DNA of 64,000 nucleotides from [Scytonema hofmanni] UTEX 2349 (GTDB lineage Bacteria; Cyanobacteriota; Cyanobacteriia; Cyanobacteriales; Nostocaceae). The stretch spans positions 1,079,955 to 1,143,954 of the forward strand of contig NZ_KK073769.1 in the NCBI RefSeq assembly GCF_000582685.1, written 5' to 3'. Of this stretch, positions 52,565 to 61,991 are shown piece after piece (positions within the stretch are counted from its first letter, which is position 1; every line of letters starts with the position of its first letter). A program made the position numbers and the translations under genes. The notes beneath the pieces were generated by a model. It worked only from the letters and a program-made list of their open reading frames with translations. It did not search any database and was not told the DNA's origin.

Positions 52565-55252
52565 TTACAGCTTGGATTTGGCTTCTAAATTTTCCAAGCG
52601 GCTTTTGAGTTCTTGATTTTGTTGTTTTACTTGGTCGAGTTCTTCGCGTAATTGACGCAGAGTTCCTTCTGGACCGATATGAAGACTCACTTTGCTGATT
52701 TCTTCTTCAGCATAACGACGCACGCGTCCATCAGCTGTTTGATCGGCAAGCGATCGCAAAATTGAGATCGCTTTGGGAGTTTCCATTTGTCCAAGTGCGA
52801 CAACCACTGCAACTTGCGTTAAAAAGAAGCTTTCTTTCGCAAGGCAATTCAATCTATTTAAAATGGTTTCTAAGTTTGCGGCACTTTGACCTACAGAAAT
52901 TTTTCCCAATGCACGAATTGCCGATAAACGCAAGGGTTGCGGTATACCGATTTTGGTGTATTCGAGAATTAAATTTAAAGCGGCTTCAGAAGTTTTGAGT
53001 TCAGCTAAACCAGCGATCGCACCACTGCGGACAACTTCATTCCAACCTGCTTTTTCTGACAAAACTGATTTTAGCAGCTTTAGTGCCTTTTCTTCCTTGG
53101 GTTTATCATCCAAGTTAGCAGAAGCGATCGCACCAATTGAGCGAGCTGCCATTGCCTCCACATAATAACTAGGATCGCCATGTTCTAAAAGCGGTTTTAA
53201 AGCCTTAAAGCTTTCATTGGTCTTGATTGTACCAAGTGCTTCCACCACAGATCGCCGCACGAAAGAACTTGTATCTTTTAATCCAACAACTAACCTCTCA
53301 AAAGCCTGATTTAACTTGACATTTGCTAGTTGCTTGGCTACTTCCGCACGTACTCCCCAGAAGGAGTCATTTTGTAACGCCGCAGACAACGCATTTACCG
53401 CTTCTAAACCTCCTTTTTTCGCCAAAGCTTCGGCTGCATATATACGGGAGATAGGATTTGGGTCAAATTCCATCTGTGCTTTTAACTCCGAGACCGCATA
53501 CTCTAAAGACACAGTTTTCAGATAATTGTTCCCGACATCGAAGCTAATAAAGTTCGGTTTTGACGTAAGTGGAAAATAAAAGCTTTGTTCGCGTTCATTC
53601 ACACGCACTGTAAAAATTTTCAAATTAGCAGTAGAGACGCGATTAATCGCGTCTGTACGATCCCCGTAAAGACTTTCCTGTGGAACGTCTCGACGATCTT
53701 CGTACAGACGTTCCGCCGGAACGTCTCTACCTTCTTGTGGGGTATAACCAAAACCAATGGGAATTTTCAAATCAAATAATTTATTACCATTACTTTCTGT
53801 GGTAACTTGGTTTTGAGTAACAGTGACTTTCGCCAGCTTTGCATCTTGATCCCAAGAGTAAGCGACTTTAAAATCAGGATGACCACCCCGATAAACATAC
53901 TGGTCGAATAAAAACGTCAGATTGCGTCCAGTAGCTTTTTCAATCGCCCTTATTAAGTCGATTGTTTCGACAGTTTTGTGGGCATTATCCCGGACAAATG
54001 TCCCAATTGCTTGCCAAAATAGTTCTTCGCCTAATTCTGCCCGAATCATGTGATATACACAAGAACCTTTTTCATAAATGTGGCGATCATAAAGTTCGAT
54101 CGCTTCTCGGTAAACATGTGTCACCATCGGACGGCGATAACGAGATGCATCTTCAGCTAAATAACTACGTGCTTCCAGTAACCGATAATATGCAGCTTCT
54201 TGATCGCCATATTCATGTTCTGTCCACATCACCTCAGAATAGCTTGCCATTCCTTCCTTGACCCAAGCGTGTGACCAATGTTTTATCACCACCAAATCGC
54301 CAAACCATTGGTGTGCCAGTTCGTGGACAACTAAACTTTCAGTGTTGCGGTTATCTAATCCAGCACGTTCATCCAACAAACATCGATCAGTTAACAGTGT
54401 GGTGGATGTGTTTTCCATCCCACCAAAGATAAAGTCATCAACGCATACTTGATCGTAGTTGGGGAAAGCATAGGTATAACCATATTTTTCGCTTAAAAAC
54501 TCCATCATGCGCGGAGTTTTGCCCATGCTGCGTTTAGCATCTTCCTCTCGTCCCTTTTCTACATAGTAGGTGACGGGTTTGCCTTGCCACTCATCGCGAA
54601 TTGCCGCAAAGTTGCCTACAGCCAAAGTCATTAAATAGGTAGGATGAACTTGTTGCTGTAACCAGTGGTATATTTTATCATCGCCGTCTTCTGTGGTGTC
54701 AATCAGTTCGCCATTGGAAATGGCTACAAACTGTTTGGGTACTCGGACTTTGATTTCACTGGAAGATAATTGTCCTGGGTAGTCGAAACAGGGAAACCAA
54801 AAGCGCGAATCTTCGTCTTCTCCTTGAGTCCAGACTTGGGTAGGTTTGTCAGGGTAATGTTTGTCAGGTTGAATAAAGTAAATACCGCGTTGGGGTTTTT
54901 CGACAGAGTAGGCGATCGCCAGAAGCAATCTTACCCCGACTTGCGTCGGTTGAGAAAGCTGAATCAAAAGCTGTTCTCCATCGTAGTCAAACTTGGATGG
55001 CACCTCGTTGACTTCGACAGACTTAATGTTCAAATTCACCGCATCCAAAGTCAAGCGATCGACACCATTGCTGATCGGTAATAAGCGAATGCGACAACTA
55101 CCCTGGTAACTTTGGTTAGGAATATCCAAGCTGAGGTCTAGATAAATATGCTCTACCTGTCCTGGGCGATCGGGGTTATAGTGTGGTTTTGCCCCTGGTA
55201 ACTCAAAGGATCTGTGATGATTATTCTCGGCATCAAAAGAAAACTGCGACAT
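52565..55252 (-). CDS. pepN: M1-family aminopeptidase with HEAT-like C-terminus
   Basis: The 895-residue zinc enzyme shows the substrate motif FGGMENTS, the zinc site VVHELAHQW with a downstream Glu in WVKEGMASYSE, and a catalytic Tyr region (YEKGSCVYHMIRAELG). After a beta domain comes a C-terminal alpha-helical HEAT-like solenoid (AALQNDSFWGVRAEVAKQLA...) and a terminal coiled coil. About residues 506-541 are encoded by three dispersed palindromes in a row (GRDVPAERLYEDRRD, then TDAINRVST); the insert falls in the beta domain, away from the active site. It removes N-terminal residues from peptides. The start codon is the first ATG, and no partner gene is adjacent. The symbol is by family only. 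Confidence 0.92.
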   Translation of the reverse strand: MSQFSFDAENNHHRSFELPGAKPHYNPDRPGQVEHIYLDLSLDIPNQSYQGSCRIRLLPISNGVDRLTLDAVNLNIKSVEVNEVPSKFDYDGEQLLIQLSQPTQVGVRLLLAIAYSVEKPQRGIYFIQPDKHYPDKPTQVWTQGEDEDSRFWFPCFDYPGQLSSSEIKVRVPKQFVAISNGELIDTTEDGDDKIYHWLQQQVHPTYLMTLAVGNFAAIRDEWQGKPVTYYVEKGREEDAKRSMGKTPRMMEFLSEKYGYTYAFPNYDQVCVDDFIFGGMENTSTTLLTDRCLLDERAGLDNRNTESLVVHELAHQWFGDLVVIKHWSHAWVKEGMASYSEVMWTEHEYGDQEAAYYRLLEARSYLAEDASRYRRPMVTHVYREAIELYDRHIYEKGSCVYHMIRAELGEELFWQAIGTFVRDNAHKTVETIDLIRAIEKATGRNLTFLFDQYVYRGGHPDFKVAYSWDQDAKLAKVTVTQNQVTTESNGNKLFDLKIPIGFGYTPQEGRDVPAERLYEDRRDVPQESLYGDRTDAINRVSTANLKIFTVRVNEREQSFYFPLTSKPNFISFDVGNNYLKTVSLEYAVSELKAQMEFDPNPISRIYAAEALAKKGGLEAVNALSAALQNDSFWGVRAEVAKQLANVKLNQAFERLVVGLKDTSSFVRRSVVEALGTIKTNESFKALKPLLEHGDPSYYVEAMAARSIGAIASANLDDKPKEEKALKLLKSVLSEKAGWNEVVRSGAIAGLAELKTSEAALNLILEYTKIGIPQPLRLSAIRALGKISVGQSAANLETILNRLNCLAKESFFLTQVAVVVALGQMETPKAISILRSLADQTADGRVRRYAEEEISKVSLHIGPEGTLRQLREELDQVKQQNQELKSRLENLEAKSKL
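53631..53730. repeat. Three dispersed palindromes in a row inside the aminopeptidase gene
   Basis: A GACGCGATTAATCGCGTC unit is followed by a degenerate GACTTTCCTGTGGAACGTC unit and a GACGTTCCGCCGGAACGTC unit, all translated in frame on the minus strand. Confidence 0.85.
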
Positions 55253-55942
55253 TGATACTTACTAACCTTTTAGGGAAAGAAAACTCTTACTGAATCTAGA
55301 TAAGACAAATAGCGAAAGAAGTGTTTTTTGCCCAAGTCAACACATTCACGAAGAAGGGGAAAGGGGAAAGGGGAAGGGGGAAAGGGGAAAATAAATTGAA
55401 TTCCTGATTGCAACCCCCATCAATTAAAGACCACTTAAAAAGTGGGAGCTTTAAACCCGTATAGGGGGTCATGTAAGAAAAAAAAGTTTTAAGCCTGTTT
55501 CACTCTTGTTCCATCCCTTTCTCCTTTTTTCCTTTCCCCTTTCCCCCTCCCATCTGGCAATTTAGGTCGTTAGTTAAGGAGGACAGCTCCACAAGAAGGT
55601 TTCCCTCTGGTATCTGTCTTCAATAAATGCACCTGAAAAGCGATCGCACCCCTTTAACACTTTATTAACAGCACTTTACGCTGATCGCGATTCAATACTC
55701 TTAAGCGTTTCTATAGCTTAGAATAGTTGACCAAAGACGCGATCGCTTTAAGTTGTGAATTAACAACATAGCATTTACGGATTCATTCCTCACCCCATTG
55801 AAGTAATTTTTGGAGGAATTTCCAATTCAATTGAGTTGTTTGCCCTTACATTTATGTATGGGCTTCTCCCCCCAACTCCCCTTCCTCTTCTTGACGCTTG
55901 TACAAGCCTCAGTAACAATTTGAGGATAATAGGATAACATCA
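55253..55942. other. Divergent spacer with low-complexity tracts and HIP1 sites
   Basis: GGGGAAAGG units at 55354-55391, a unit with AACCCGTATAGGGGG (55452-55470) related in inverse to 37637-37655, then CCTTTCCCC units near 55530-55550. The part close to 55943 presumably holds that gene's promoter. No gene seen. Confidence 0.6.
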
Positions 55943-57601
55943 ATGCCCGAAACTAAATCAAAATTTTTAATTCCTGCTATTGGCGCTGCTGTAATTGTGA
56001 CAGGAAGTATAGCGGCTTATATGTATCTAAAGGGACCGTTTGGCAATAGTTCAGACGCTTTGGCAAGTGCTAAGATAGTTCCTTCTGAAGCATTTATTGC
56101 AACTTATATATCTACTGACCCTCAAGCTTGGGCGAAGTTACAGCAATTTGGCACACCAGAAGCACAAAAAATAGTCGCAAAAGGTCTGGATAGCTTAAAT
56201 AAAGATTTGCTCACAGAAAGTAATATTTCTTATGAAAAAGATTTAAAGCCTTGGGTCGGGGGTGTGATGATTGCTGTGCTACCATCAACCCCAGCAAACC
56301 CAACTCCAAATGCTCCCCCAGCGACACGAGAGCCGAATATTTTGATGGTGGTGGGAATTAAGGACAAACTCGCTGCCTTAAATTTTGCGAAAAAATTACA
56401 GCAAGAAAAAGGCGTAACTACAAAGGAAATTGACTACAAAGGCGAAAAAATCACCGAAACTACAGGTAAGGGTAAACCTTCCTATAGTGCGGTTTTAAAT
56501 AATACTTACGTGGTACTTGCTCCATTAAAGGAAACTGTAGAAAATTCTATTGATACGTATAAAGGAGAACCTTCTTTTGTTAGTAAATCAGGTGCGGACA
56601 GCGTTTTTGCGAAAAATGTAGATGTAAAAAATACGGTAGCGCAAATTTACGTACCAGACTATAGCGGGATGGTACAGCAATTAGTAGCGACAAATTCCCA
56701 AACTACGATACCTCCAGAAACTCTCAAGCAGTTGAAGCAGGTGAAATCGATGGTCGCGGATATTGGTGTTGATGATGCGGGAGTGCGGATGAAAGCGATC
56801 GCCAATTTAGATCCGCAAGTCAGCAAATTTCAGTATCAAAACACGAGCGCGAAAATAGTAGCAAACTTTCCCAGTGATACCTTAGCGCTAATTAACGGAC
56901 AGGGGATCAGCAGTTGGTGGTCAGCAGTAGTCGAACAGTCAAAAGATTATCCAGAATTTAAGCAAGCAGTCGAACAAGCTCGCGGACAGCTCAAAGCAGT
57001 AAATTTTGACTTAGATAAAGATATTTTTGGGTGGATGAATGGAGAATTTGGTTTTGCAGCGATTCCTTCTAATCAAGGTATTTTAGCGCAACTTGGTGTT
57101 GGTGGAGCCTTTGTCTTTGACACAAGCGATCGCAAAACCGCTGAATCCACCTTCGCTAAACTAGATAACCTCGCCAAAACCCAAAAAATCAAAGTCGCTC
57201 AAACAAATATCGGCGGTAAAGATATAACTGAATGGCAAATTCCCCAACAAGGTGCATTGTTAGCACATGGTTGGCTAGATCAGGATACCATATTTGTGGC
57301 GTTAGGTGGTCCAATAGGTCAAGCGATCGCTGAACCCAAAAATCAATCTCTCGACAACAGCGACAACTTTAAAGCCGTCACCAGTTCCTTACAAAAACCT
57401 AACGGTGGTTTCCTTTACCTAGATATGGATAAAACCGTTTCTCTTGTAAATCGTTATGCCGTCCAAGGTCAAGCCATCCCCCCAGAAGTCGCTGCCATCC
57501 TTAGTTCCATTCGCGGACTCGGTTTAACTGCTACCAGTCTCGACAAATCCACCTCTCAAGTAGAAATGTTGTTAGCACTCAAAGCAAAAACTGCCAAATA
57601 G
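55943..57601 (+). CDS. DUF3352 domain protein
   Basis: The 552-residue protein has a single N-terminal membrane anchor (FLIPAIGAAVIVTGSIAAYMYL) and a large soluble part matching the cyanobacterial DUF3352 family: VPSEAFIATYISTDPQAWAKLQQFGTPEAQ, DLKPWVGGVMIAVLP, then repeats of alpha/beta units and GGFLYLDMDKTVSLVN. It is probably exposed in the periplasm. The family has no assigned function. No operon partner: a repeat-filled spacer separates it from the downstream gene. Confidence 0.85.
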   Translation: MPETKSKFLIPAIGAAVIVTGSIAAYMYLKGPFGNSSDALASAKIVPSEAFIATYISTDPQAWAKLQQFGTPEAQKIVAKGLDSLNKDLLTESNISYEKDLKPWVGGVMIAVLPSTPANPTPNAPPATREPNILMVVGIKDKLAALNFAKKLQQEKGVTTKEIDYKGEKITETTGKGKPSYSAVLNNTYVVLAPLKETVENSIDTYKGEPSFVSKSGADSVFAKNVDVKNTVAQIYVPDYSGMVQQLVATNSQTTIPPETLKQLKQVKSMVADIGVDDAGVRMKAIANLDPQVSKFQYQNTSAKIVANFPSDTLALINGQGISSWWSAVVEQSKDYPEFKQAVEQARGQLKAVNFDLDKDIFGWMNGEFGFAAIPSNQGILAQLGVGGAFVFDTSDRKTAESTFAKLDNLAKTQKIKVAQTNIGGKDITEWQIPQQGALLAHGWLDQDTIFVALGGPIGQAIAEPKNQSLDNSDNFKAVTSSLQKPNGGFLYLDMDKTVSLVNRYAVQGQAIPPEVAAILSSIRGLGLTATSLDKSTSQVEMLLALKAKTAK

Positions 57602-57680
57602 GGCATTGGGCATTGGGCATAGGGCATTGGTAAAAATTCTTTTTCTAATCCCCAGTCCCCAGTCCCCTTTCCCCTTTTTC
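57602..57680. repeat. GGGCATT and CCCCAGT tandem repeats
   Basis: GGGCATTG units begin immediately after the stop codon and are followed by CCCCAGTCC units, the same pair of repeats as at 6487-6597. Confidence 0.7.
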
Positions 57681-57742
57681 ATTACGGATTGTCATTTTGC
57701 TCAATAGACTTCTATGATGCCAAAAGTAGACAAACTTGACCT

Positions 57743-58663
57743 ATGACAGCTGCTGTAAAAACTTCTCCTGACTTAATTTCCCGTTTGGTGAATCGCATCC
57801 TAGCAATTAAGCCGCTATATAACCTTGCTAAACACCAAGCCAGACAAATGATGATCAAACGCTCTGAAAAAATGGGTGTATCTTGGTTAAAAGAAGTAGA
57901 AACACTAAAAGCGCGTAATTGGGAAAGTGATTTAGCGGAAGTCCAAAATCCCCAGCTTTCTTACCCAGAATACTACCTCACCTCATTCCACGCTTACGAA
58001 GCGGGAAATTTAAGCTGGCAAGCGGCTTTTGAAGTAGAATCCGCTGCGATCGCTGTCCACTCGAAAATATGGCAGGATGCCGAAGCCCAAGGCGATGCAA
58101 AACTACGCCAAAGTTACCACGATATCCTCTCTTCACAAATTACCTATGAACCGCAAGATATTTTAGACATGGGATGCAGCGTCGGTTTGAGTACCTTTGC
58201 CCTGCAAAAGATTTATCCCCAAGCCAAAATTACAGGCTTAGACTTATCTCCCTACTTTTTAGCCGTTGCCCACTACCGAGAACAGCAACACAATTGTAAA
58301 ATTAATTGGGTTAATGCAGCAGCCGAATCAACTGGACTGTCAGATGCATCATTTGATTTAGTCTCAATTTTCCTAATGTGCCATGAATTGCCCCAATCAG
58401 CAACCAAAGAGATTTTTACAGAAGCGCGGCGTCTGCTGCGTCCCGGTGGACATTTGGCAATCATGGATATGAATCCCAAATCGGAAATTTATACCCAGAT
58501 GCCACCTTATATTTTGACACTGCTCAAAAGTACTGAACCGTATTTAGACGAATATTTTGCCTTAGACATCGAACAAACTCTGATTTCGGCAGGTTTTAAT
58601 GCACCTACCATCACTCGTAACACTCCCCGTCACCGTACCGTAATTGCTCAGTTGAGTGACTGA
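57743..58663 (+). CDS. Class I SAM-dependent methyltransferase
   Basis: The 306-residue enzyme has an N-terminal helical part (about 1-130) followed by a UbiE-like Rossmann domain: ILDMGCSVGLSTFALQKIYP (motif I), ITGLDLSPYFLAVA (motif II), FDLVSIFLMCHELP and LLRPGGHLAIMDMNP. The substrate is unknown; related enzymes act on quinones or lipids. It overlaps the PrsW-type gene by 8 bp, indicating coupled expression. Confidence 0.9.
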   Translation: MTAAVKTSPDLISRLVNRILAIKPLYNLAKHQARQMMIKRSEKMGVSWLKEVETLKARNWESDLAEVQNPQLSYPEYYLTSFHAYEAGNLSWQAAFEVESAAIAVHSKIWQDAEAQGDAKLRQSYHDILSSQITYEPQDILDMGCSVGLSTFALQKIYPQAKITGLDLSPYFLAVAHYREQQHNCKINWVNAAAESTGLSDASFDLVSIFLMCHELPQSATKEIFTEARRLLRPGGHLAIMDMNPKSEIYTQMPPYILTLLKSTEPYLDEYFALDIEQTLISAGFNAPTITRNTPRHRTVIAQLSD

Positions 58664-59624
58664 TTTATCTCTACTGCTGTATGCCGTTATACCACCGCTG
58701 CTGCTTCTTGCGTACTACTATTGCCGTGTCTTCACTGCCCCATCTTTACTACGGCTACTATTGTTCTTTATTGTCGGGGCAGTATCTGGTTTCATCGCTC
58801 TGAGCCTAGAATGGGTTTTTGAAACTGTAGCCAACTCGATTGTAGACTGGCAGCAGATGAATAAATCCATTCCTGGTATCGCCTTGCGGCAGCTTGTGGA
58901 GATTGGTCCAATAGAAGAAGGCTGCAAGTTAGCAGCGGTTGTTGCCCCAACTTGCTATTTTAAACGCAGGTATCAATTACGACCGGGTAGCATTTTTCTC
59001 TTTAGCATAGCTGTTGCCCTTGGATTCACCGCCGAAGAAAACTGGATTTACTTTGACAATGGCACGGCATCAATTTTTGAGCGGGCGATCGCAACCCCTG
59101 TCCATGCTTTATTCTCCGCTCCTTGGGGTTATGCTCTAGGAATATTTATTGGCTCATACATTCCTTTATCTCGATACAAAAAAGTTATTCCCAGCGCTTG
59201 GCTAAATTCAGTAATTTGTCATGCTTTAGTAAATTTTTTATCTAGTGCTTGGCGTTTCCCAGCACCGTTAAGCTTCCTCAGCTATGGTTTGTTTCCGTTT
59301 CTATTATGGATGTTTTGGCGATTCGAGCAATTATTACGAAAAGTGCAAAGCAAACCACCGATTACTCTGATTTCTGGTTATACACCCAAACTTCGTAACT
59401 GGCAACGGGGTTTAGTGCTGTTTGCCCTGATGATAGGTGGAAATGCAATTCTTGGGCTTTTTTTAATGGCAAGAATTATCAGTCCCTTAAGTCCATCACA
59501 GCTTTTGTACCCTGATAAATTCTGGTTTATATTTACCCGCTTCCTGCTAAGTCTAATTTTGGGACTGATAGCGTGGCTAATTTATCGGTATTTAAGACGT
59601 TCAGCGCGACAGCAATATTTCTAA
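58656..59624 (+). CDS. PrsW-family intramembrane glutamic protease
   Basis: The 322-residue protein has about eight membrane segments and the conserved PrsW motifs: Glu87-Glu88 and Lys91 (GPIEEGCKL), ALGFTAEENW (Glu127/128), His150 (ATPVHALFSAPWGY) and His189 (ICHALVNF). In B. subtilis PrsW cuts an anti-sigma factor, but the substrate here is unknown. It starts inside the end of the methyltransferase gene. No anti-sigma factor is adjacent. Confidence 0.88.
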   Translation: MTDLSLLLYAVIPPLLLLAYYYCRVFTAPSLLRLLLFFIVGAVSGFIALSLEWVFETVANSIVDWQQMNKSIPGIALRQLVEIGPIEEGCKLAAVVAPTCYFKRRYQLRPGSIFLFSIAVALGFTAEENWIYFDNGTASIFERAIATPVHALFSAPWGYALGIFIGSYIPLSRYKKVIPSAWLNSVICHALVNFLSSAWRFPAPLSFLSYGLFPFLLWMFWRFEQLLRKVQSKPPITLISGYTPKLRNWQRGLVLFALMIGGNAILGLFLMARIISPLSPSQLLYPDKFWFIFTRFLLSLILGLIAWLIYRYLRRSARQQYF

Positions 59625-59631
59625 ATTAAAT

Positions 59632-59680
59632 GTAGAGACGTAGCACTGCTACGTCTTGTAGGGGTTTTGGATAACGCATA
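59632..59680. repeat. Inverse copy of the TATGCGTTG element
   Basis: TGTAGAGACGTAGCACTGCT and GGGTTTTGGATAACGCAT match the reverse of the element at 9992-10055. Confidence 0.65.
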
Positions 59681-59689
59681 TTGAAATAT

Positions 59690-59716
59690 AAAAAGGGCAG
59701 ACATTTTGTCTACCCT
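59690..59716 (-). terminator. Terminator after the tandem PTPS gene
   Basis: AGGGTAGACA and TGTCTGCCCT (minus-strand reading) form a stem with one mismatch and a 3-base loop, followed on the minus strand by TTTTTA. It lies 28 bp past the stop codon. Confidence 0.65.
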
Positions 59717-59743
59717 AATTGTTGACTTTATATGCGATTTGAG

Positions 59744-60616
59744 CTACACAGGCATTAAAACTTGCTGATTTTCTCCAGCAGTGGTTGAGTTTGATTCTGA
59801 CTCGGTGCAGTAGATTTCGCACGAGTTATTGGGACTCTCGATGAGTTTAACTTTGTAAAGCTTTGCTCCCAATTCTTGAATAGGCGATCGCAACAAATTA
59901 CTAATGTAAAGTGCGATATTCTCAGCAGTGGGGACTACTTCACCAAAGTAAGCAATATCTTTGTTTAAAAAGGTGTGGTCAAATGGCTCGATAACGTAAT
60001 CTTCTATGGCTTGATTCAAAGCAACTAAATCCACAATCATCCCCGTGCGCGTGTCAATTTCTCCTTTTACGGTAACTTCTAAATGGTAGTTGTGTCCATG
60101 ACCGTGAGGACGAGCGCATTTACCGTAAATCTCCGTGTTCTCTATGTCGCTCAAGTTCGAGTTAGCCAATCTGTGAGCGGCGCTAAAGTGTGTGCTGATA
60201 GTGAGGTAAGCTTCCATTGAGTTTCCCGTATAATCTGCCCAAAGTTCAGGATGTTCAAACAACTGCACCCGGACCACAGGCAAGTGTGGTACTAGGCGCT
60301 GCCAGATAACTCGTGCGATATTTTCTGTAGTGGGCAGAGTTTGTTGAAATTCTGTCCACACATCATTGAGATAAGAAAAGTCTAGTTGGCTTGTGACTTC
60401 CCGCTTAATTACGTGTTTCACATCAGACAAATTTAGCACCATGCCATATTCATCTAATTCCCCAGCTAGGGAGACAAATAGAACATAGTTATGTCCATGT
60501 CCGGGAAATCGCGAACAAACGTCAAATTTCTCAATATTCTCTGCTTCACTTAATTCTGGCAACCAATAACGATGACTTGCCGAAAACTGAGCGCGGCGAT
60601 TAACAATGCATTGCAT
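59744..60616 (-). CDS. Tandem 6-pyruvoyl-tetrahydropterin synthase/QueD-like protein
   Basis: Two PTPS/QueD units are joined in 290 residues. Each has the zinc histidines and catalytic cysteine: FSASHRYW with DVCSRFPGHGHNY in the first and FSAAHRL with YGKCARPHGHGHNY in the second, plus DFSYLND or DHTFLN and a PTAENIA/PTTENIA motif. Such enzymes act on dihydroneopterin triphosphate in pterin or queuosine synthesis. Most relatives have one domain, so the double form is either a pseudo-dimer or a bifunctional enzyme. No other que or pterin genes are nearby. Confidence 0.9.
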   Translation of the reverse strand: MQCIVNRRAQFSASHRYWLPELSEAENIEKFDVCSRFPGHGHNYVLFVSLAGELDEYGMVLNLSDVKHVIKREVTSQLDFSYLNDVWTEFQQTLPTTENIARVIWQRLVPHLPVVRVQLFEHPELWADYTGNSMEAYLTISTHFSAAHRLANSNLSDIENTEIYGKCARPHGHGHNYHLEVTVKGEIDTRTGMIVDLVALNQAIEDYVIEPFDHTFLNKDIAYFGEVVPTAENIALYISNLLRSPIQELGAKLYKVKLIESPNNSCEIYCTESESNSTTAGENQQVLMPV

Positions 60617-61295
60617 GAGTATCCTGTCAGCAGAATTTAAAATTTCTTAAACTTTCACTCTTTCCAGGATAAACTAATTCGTTTGTTAGTGGTTAGTTGT
60701 TGGTGGTTGGTGGTTAGTTGTTGGTAGTAAGGCACTCCGGTGATATTCTTTACTCTGATAACCACTAACAAACAACTATTAACAGGGAGCATCCCAGTTT
60801 TTATTTAGCGACTATAGAAAAATCAAACTGTCATTGCGTTCGCGGAGCGTCTCGTAGAGAGGAGGAACGACGTTCGCGCAGCGTGTCGCAGACAAGCAAT
60901 CGCATAGACTTGTTCTAAGCTGAAAACCCTGCGATTGCTTCTCCTGTCGGAGACGCTTCGCGAACGCTTCACTTCGTTACGCTCGCAATGACAGAATATT
61001 TAAAAAAGTGGGATGCTCCCCTATTAACATGTCACAGGATATTCTTTACTCTGTTGAACAGGGTGTGGGGGGTGGCTGAGTGGGGTGTAGGGTTCGGTAA
61101 TTATGGGGATTCCGACCCCACAAGAGCCGTAGACACCGCACTTTTTCGGTGGGGTCTTGAACCCAATTGCTCCTGGAGTGGGGTGTTCCCAATCTTCACT
61201 TACATTCCCCACACCCCACACCCAGGAGCGAAGAGACGATAACCACTATCCACTATCCACCAACCACTATCCACCAACCACTATCCACCAACAAC
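60617..61295. other. Spacer filled with repeat elements
   Basis: GGTTAGTTGTTGG units (60685-60725), the inverted-repeat element at 60785-61020, then a repeat with GGTGTGGGGGGTGG and its inverse CCCCACACCCCACACCC (61063-61223), and CCACTATCCACCAA units just before the J-domain gene stop. No supportable gene. Confidence 0.65.
60785..61020. mobile_element. Nested inverted-repeat element (MITE-like)
   Basis: GGGAGCATCCCA (60785-60796) pairs perfectly with TGGGATGCTCCC (61009-61020). Inside, CTGTCATTGCG (about 60831-60840) pairs with CGCAATGACAG (about 60985-60994), with further palindromes such as GTTCGCGGAGCGTCTC and GCGATTGCTTCTCC. No coding capacity. This looks like one element inserted inside another, or two layers of one element. 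Confidence 0.65.
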
Positions 61296-61991
61296 TCAAA
61301 CATATACATCTATAGATTCTTGCGCTTCCCGGTGCAATCCTGTAGCGATGCGGAACATTTCGTGCCCGGTATGCAGATAATGTTCATCGTAGTTTAAAGG
61401 GAAAAATTCTAACTCGTCAAGTCCATCGGCGATGTGATTCAGGCTGTAGTAAAGGTGAGCCGCAGCTCTTGCTAAACTTGGGGGATTCGGTAGAGAACGA
61501 AAACTAATTTGTGCCTGTTTCAGGTCATTTCGACAGGTGTTTAAGTAATCTTGAAATTCTTCTAATAATTCATCATCAAAGGGATCGGCGGCTAGTTGAT
61601 CAATTTGGTCTTCTAGGGAATCGAGAATGCCACTAACTAAGCGATTGACTGGTTGATAAACTAGGTGCAGCCATGCCTCAATTTGGTCATCAATATCGCG
61701 TCCGGTTCGCCTTGTTGCTTTGTAACGTTGTTGAGCTGCTGCTGTGCGTTGTTGGCGATCGCTCTGAGATTTTTGGGACTTGTCGCGCAGTTTTTGGTCA
61801 TAATTTAGGCGACTTTGTGTGTCGCCTAAAATTTCATATGCTGCATTAATGTGAATAATCTGCTCGCGGTCTGCTATTTGTTGATTAGTATCCGGATGAA
61901 ATAATTTCACTAAACGGCGATAAGCCTGCTTAATTTCCGCTTGGCTTGCATTCGGATTTACTTTAAGAGTTTCGTAGTAATTAGATGCCAT
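61296..61991 (-). CDS. J-domain (DnaJ-like) protein
   Basis: The 231-residue protein (ATG at 61991) starts with a J-domain (about 1-68): YYETLKVNPNASQAEIKQAYRRLVKLFHPDTN contains the HPD motif needed to stimulate Hsp70 ATPase, and INAAYEILGDTQSRLNYD closes it. The rest is a charged linker (SQSDRQQRTAAAQQR) and a helical domain without Gly/Phe or zinc regions, so it is a type III co-chaperone of unknown client. Neighbouring sequence is mostly repeats. Confidence 0.88.
   Translation of the reverse strand: MASNYYETLKVNPNASQAEIKQAYRRLVKLFHPDTNQQIADREQIIHINAAYEILGDTQSRLNYDQKLRDKSQKSQSDRQQRTAAAQQRYKATRRTGRDIDDQIEAWLHLVYQPVNRLVSGILDSLEDQIDQLAADPFDDELLEEFQDYLNTCRNDLKQAQISFRSLPNPPSLARAAAHLYYSLNHIADGLDELEFFPLNYDEHYLHTGHEMFRIATGLHREAQESIDVYV

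Noticed and set aside
60988..61397. Short frames with HTPHPG or PHPTPRSEE motifs
   Set aside because: They consist of translated repeat DNA around 61063-61223 and lack start signals.
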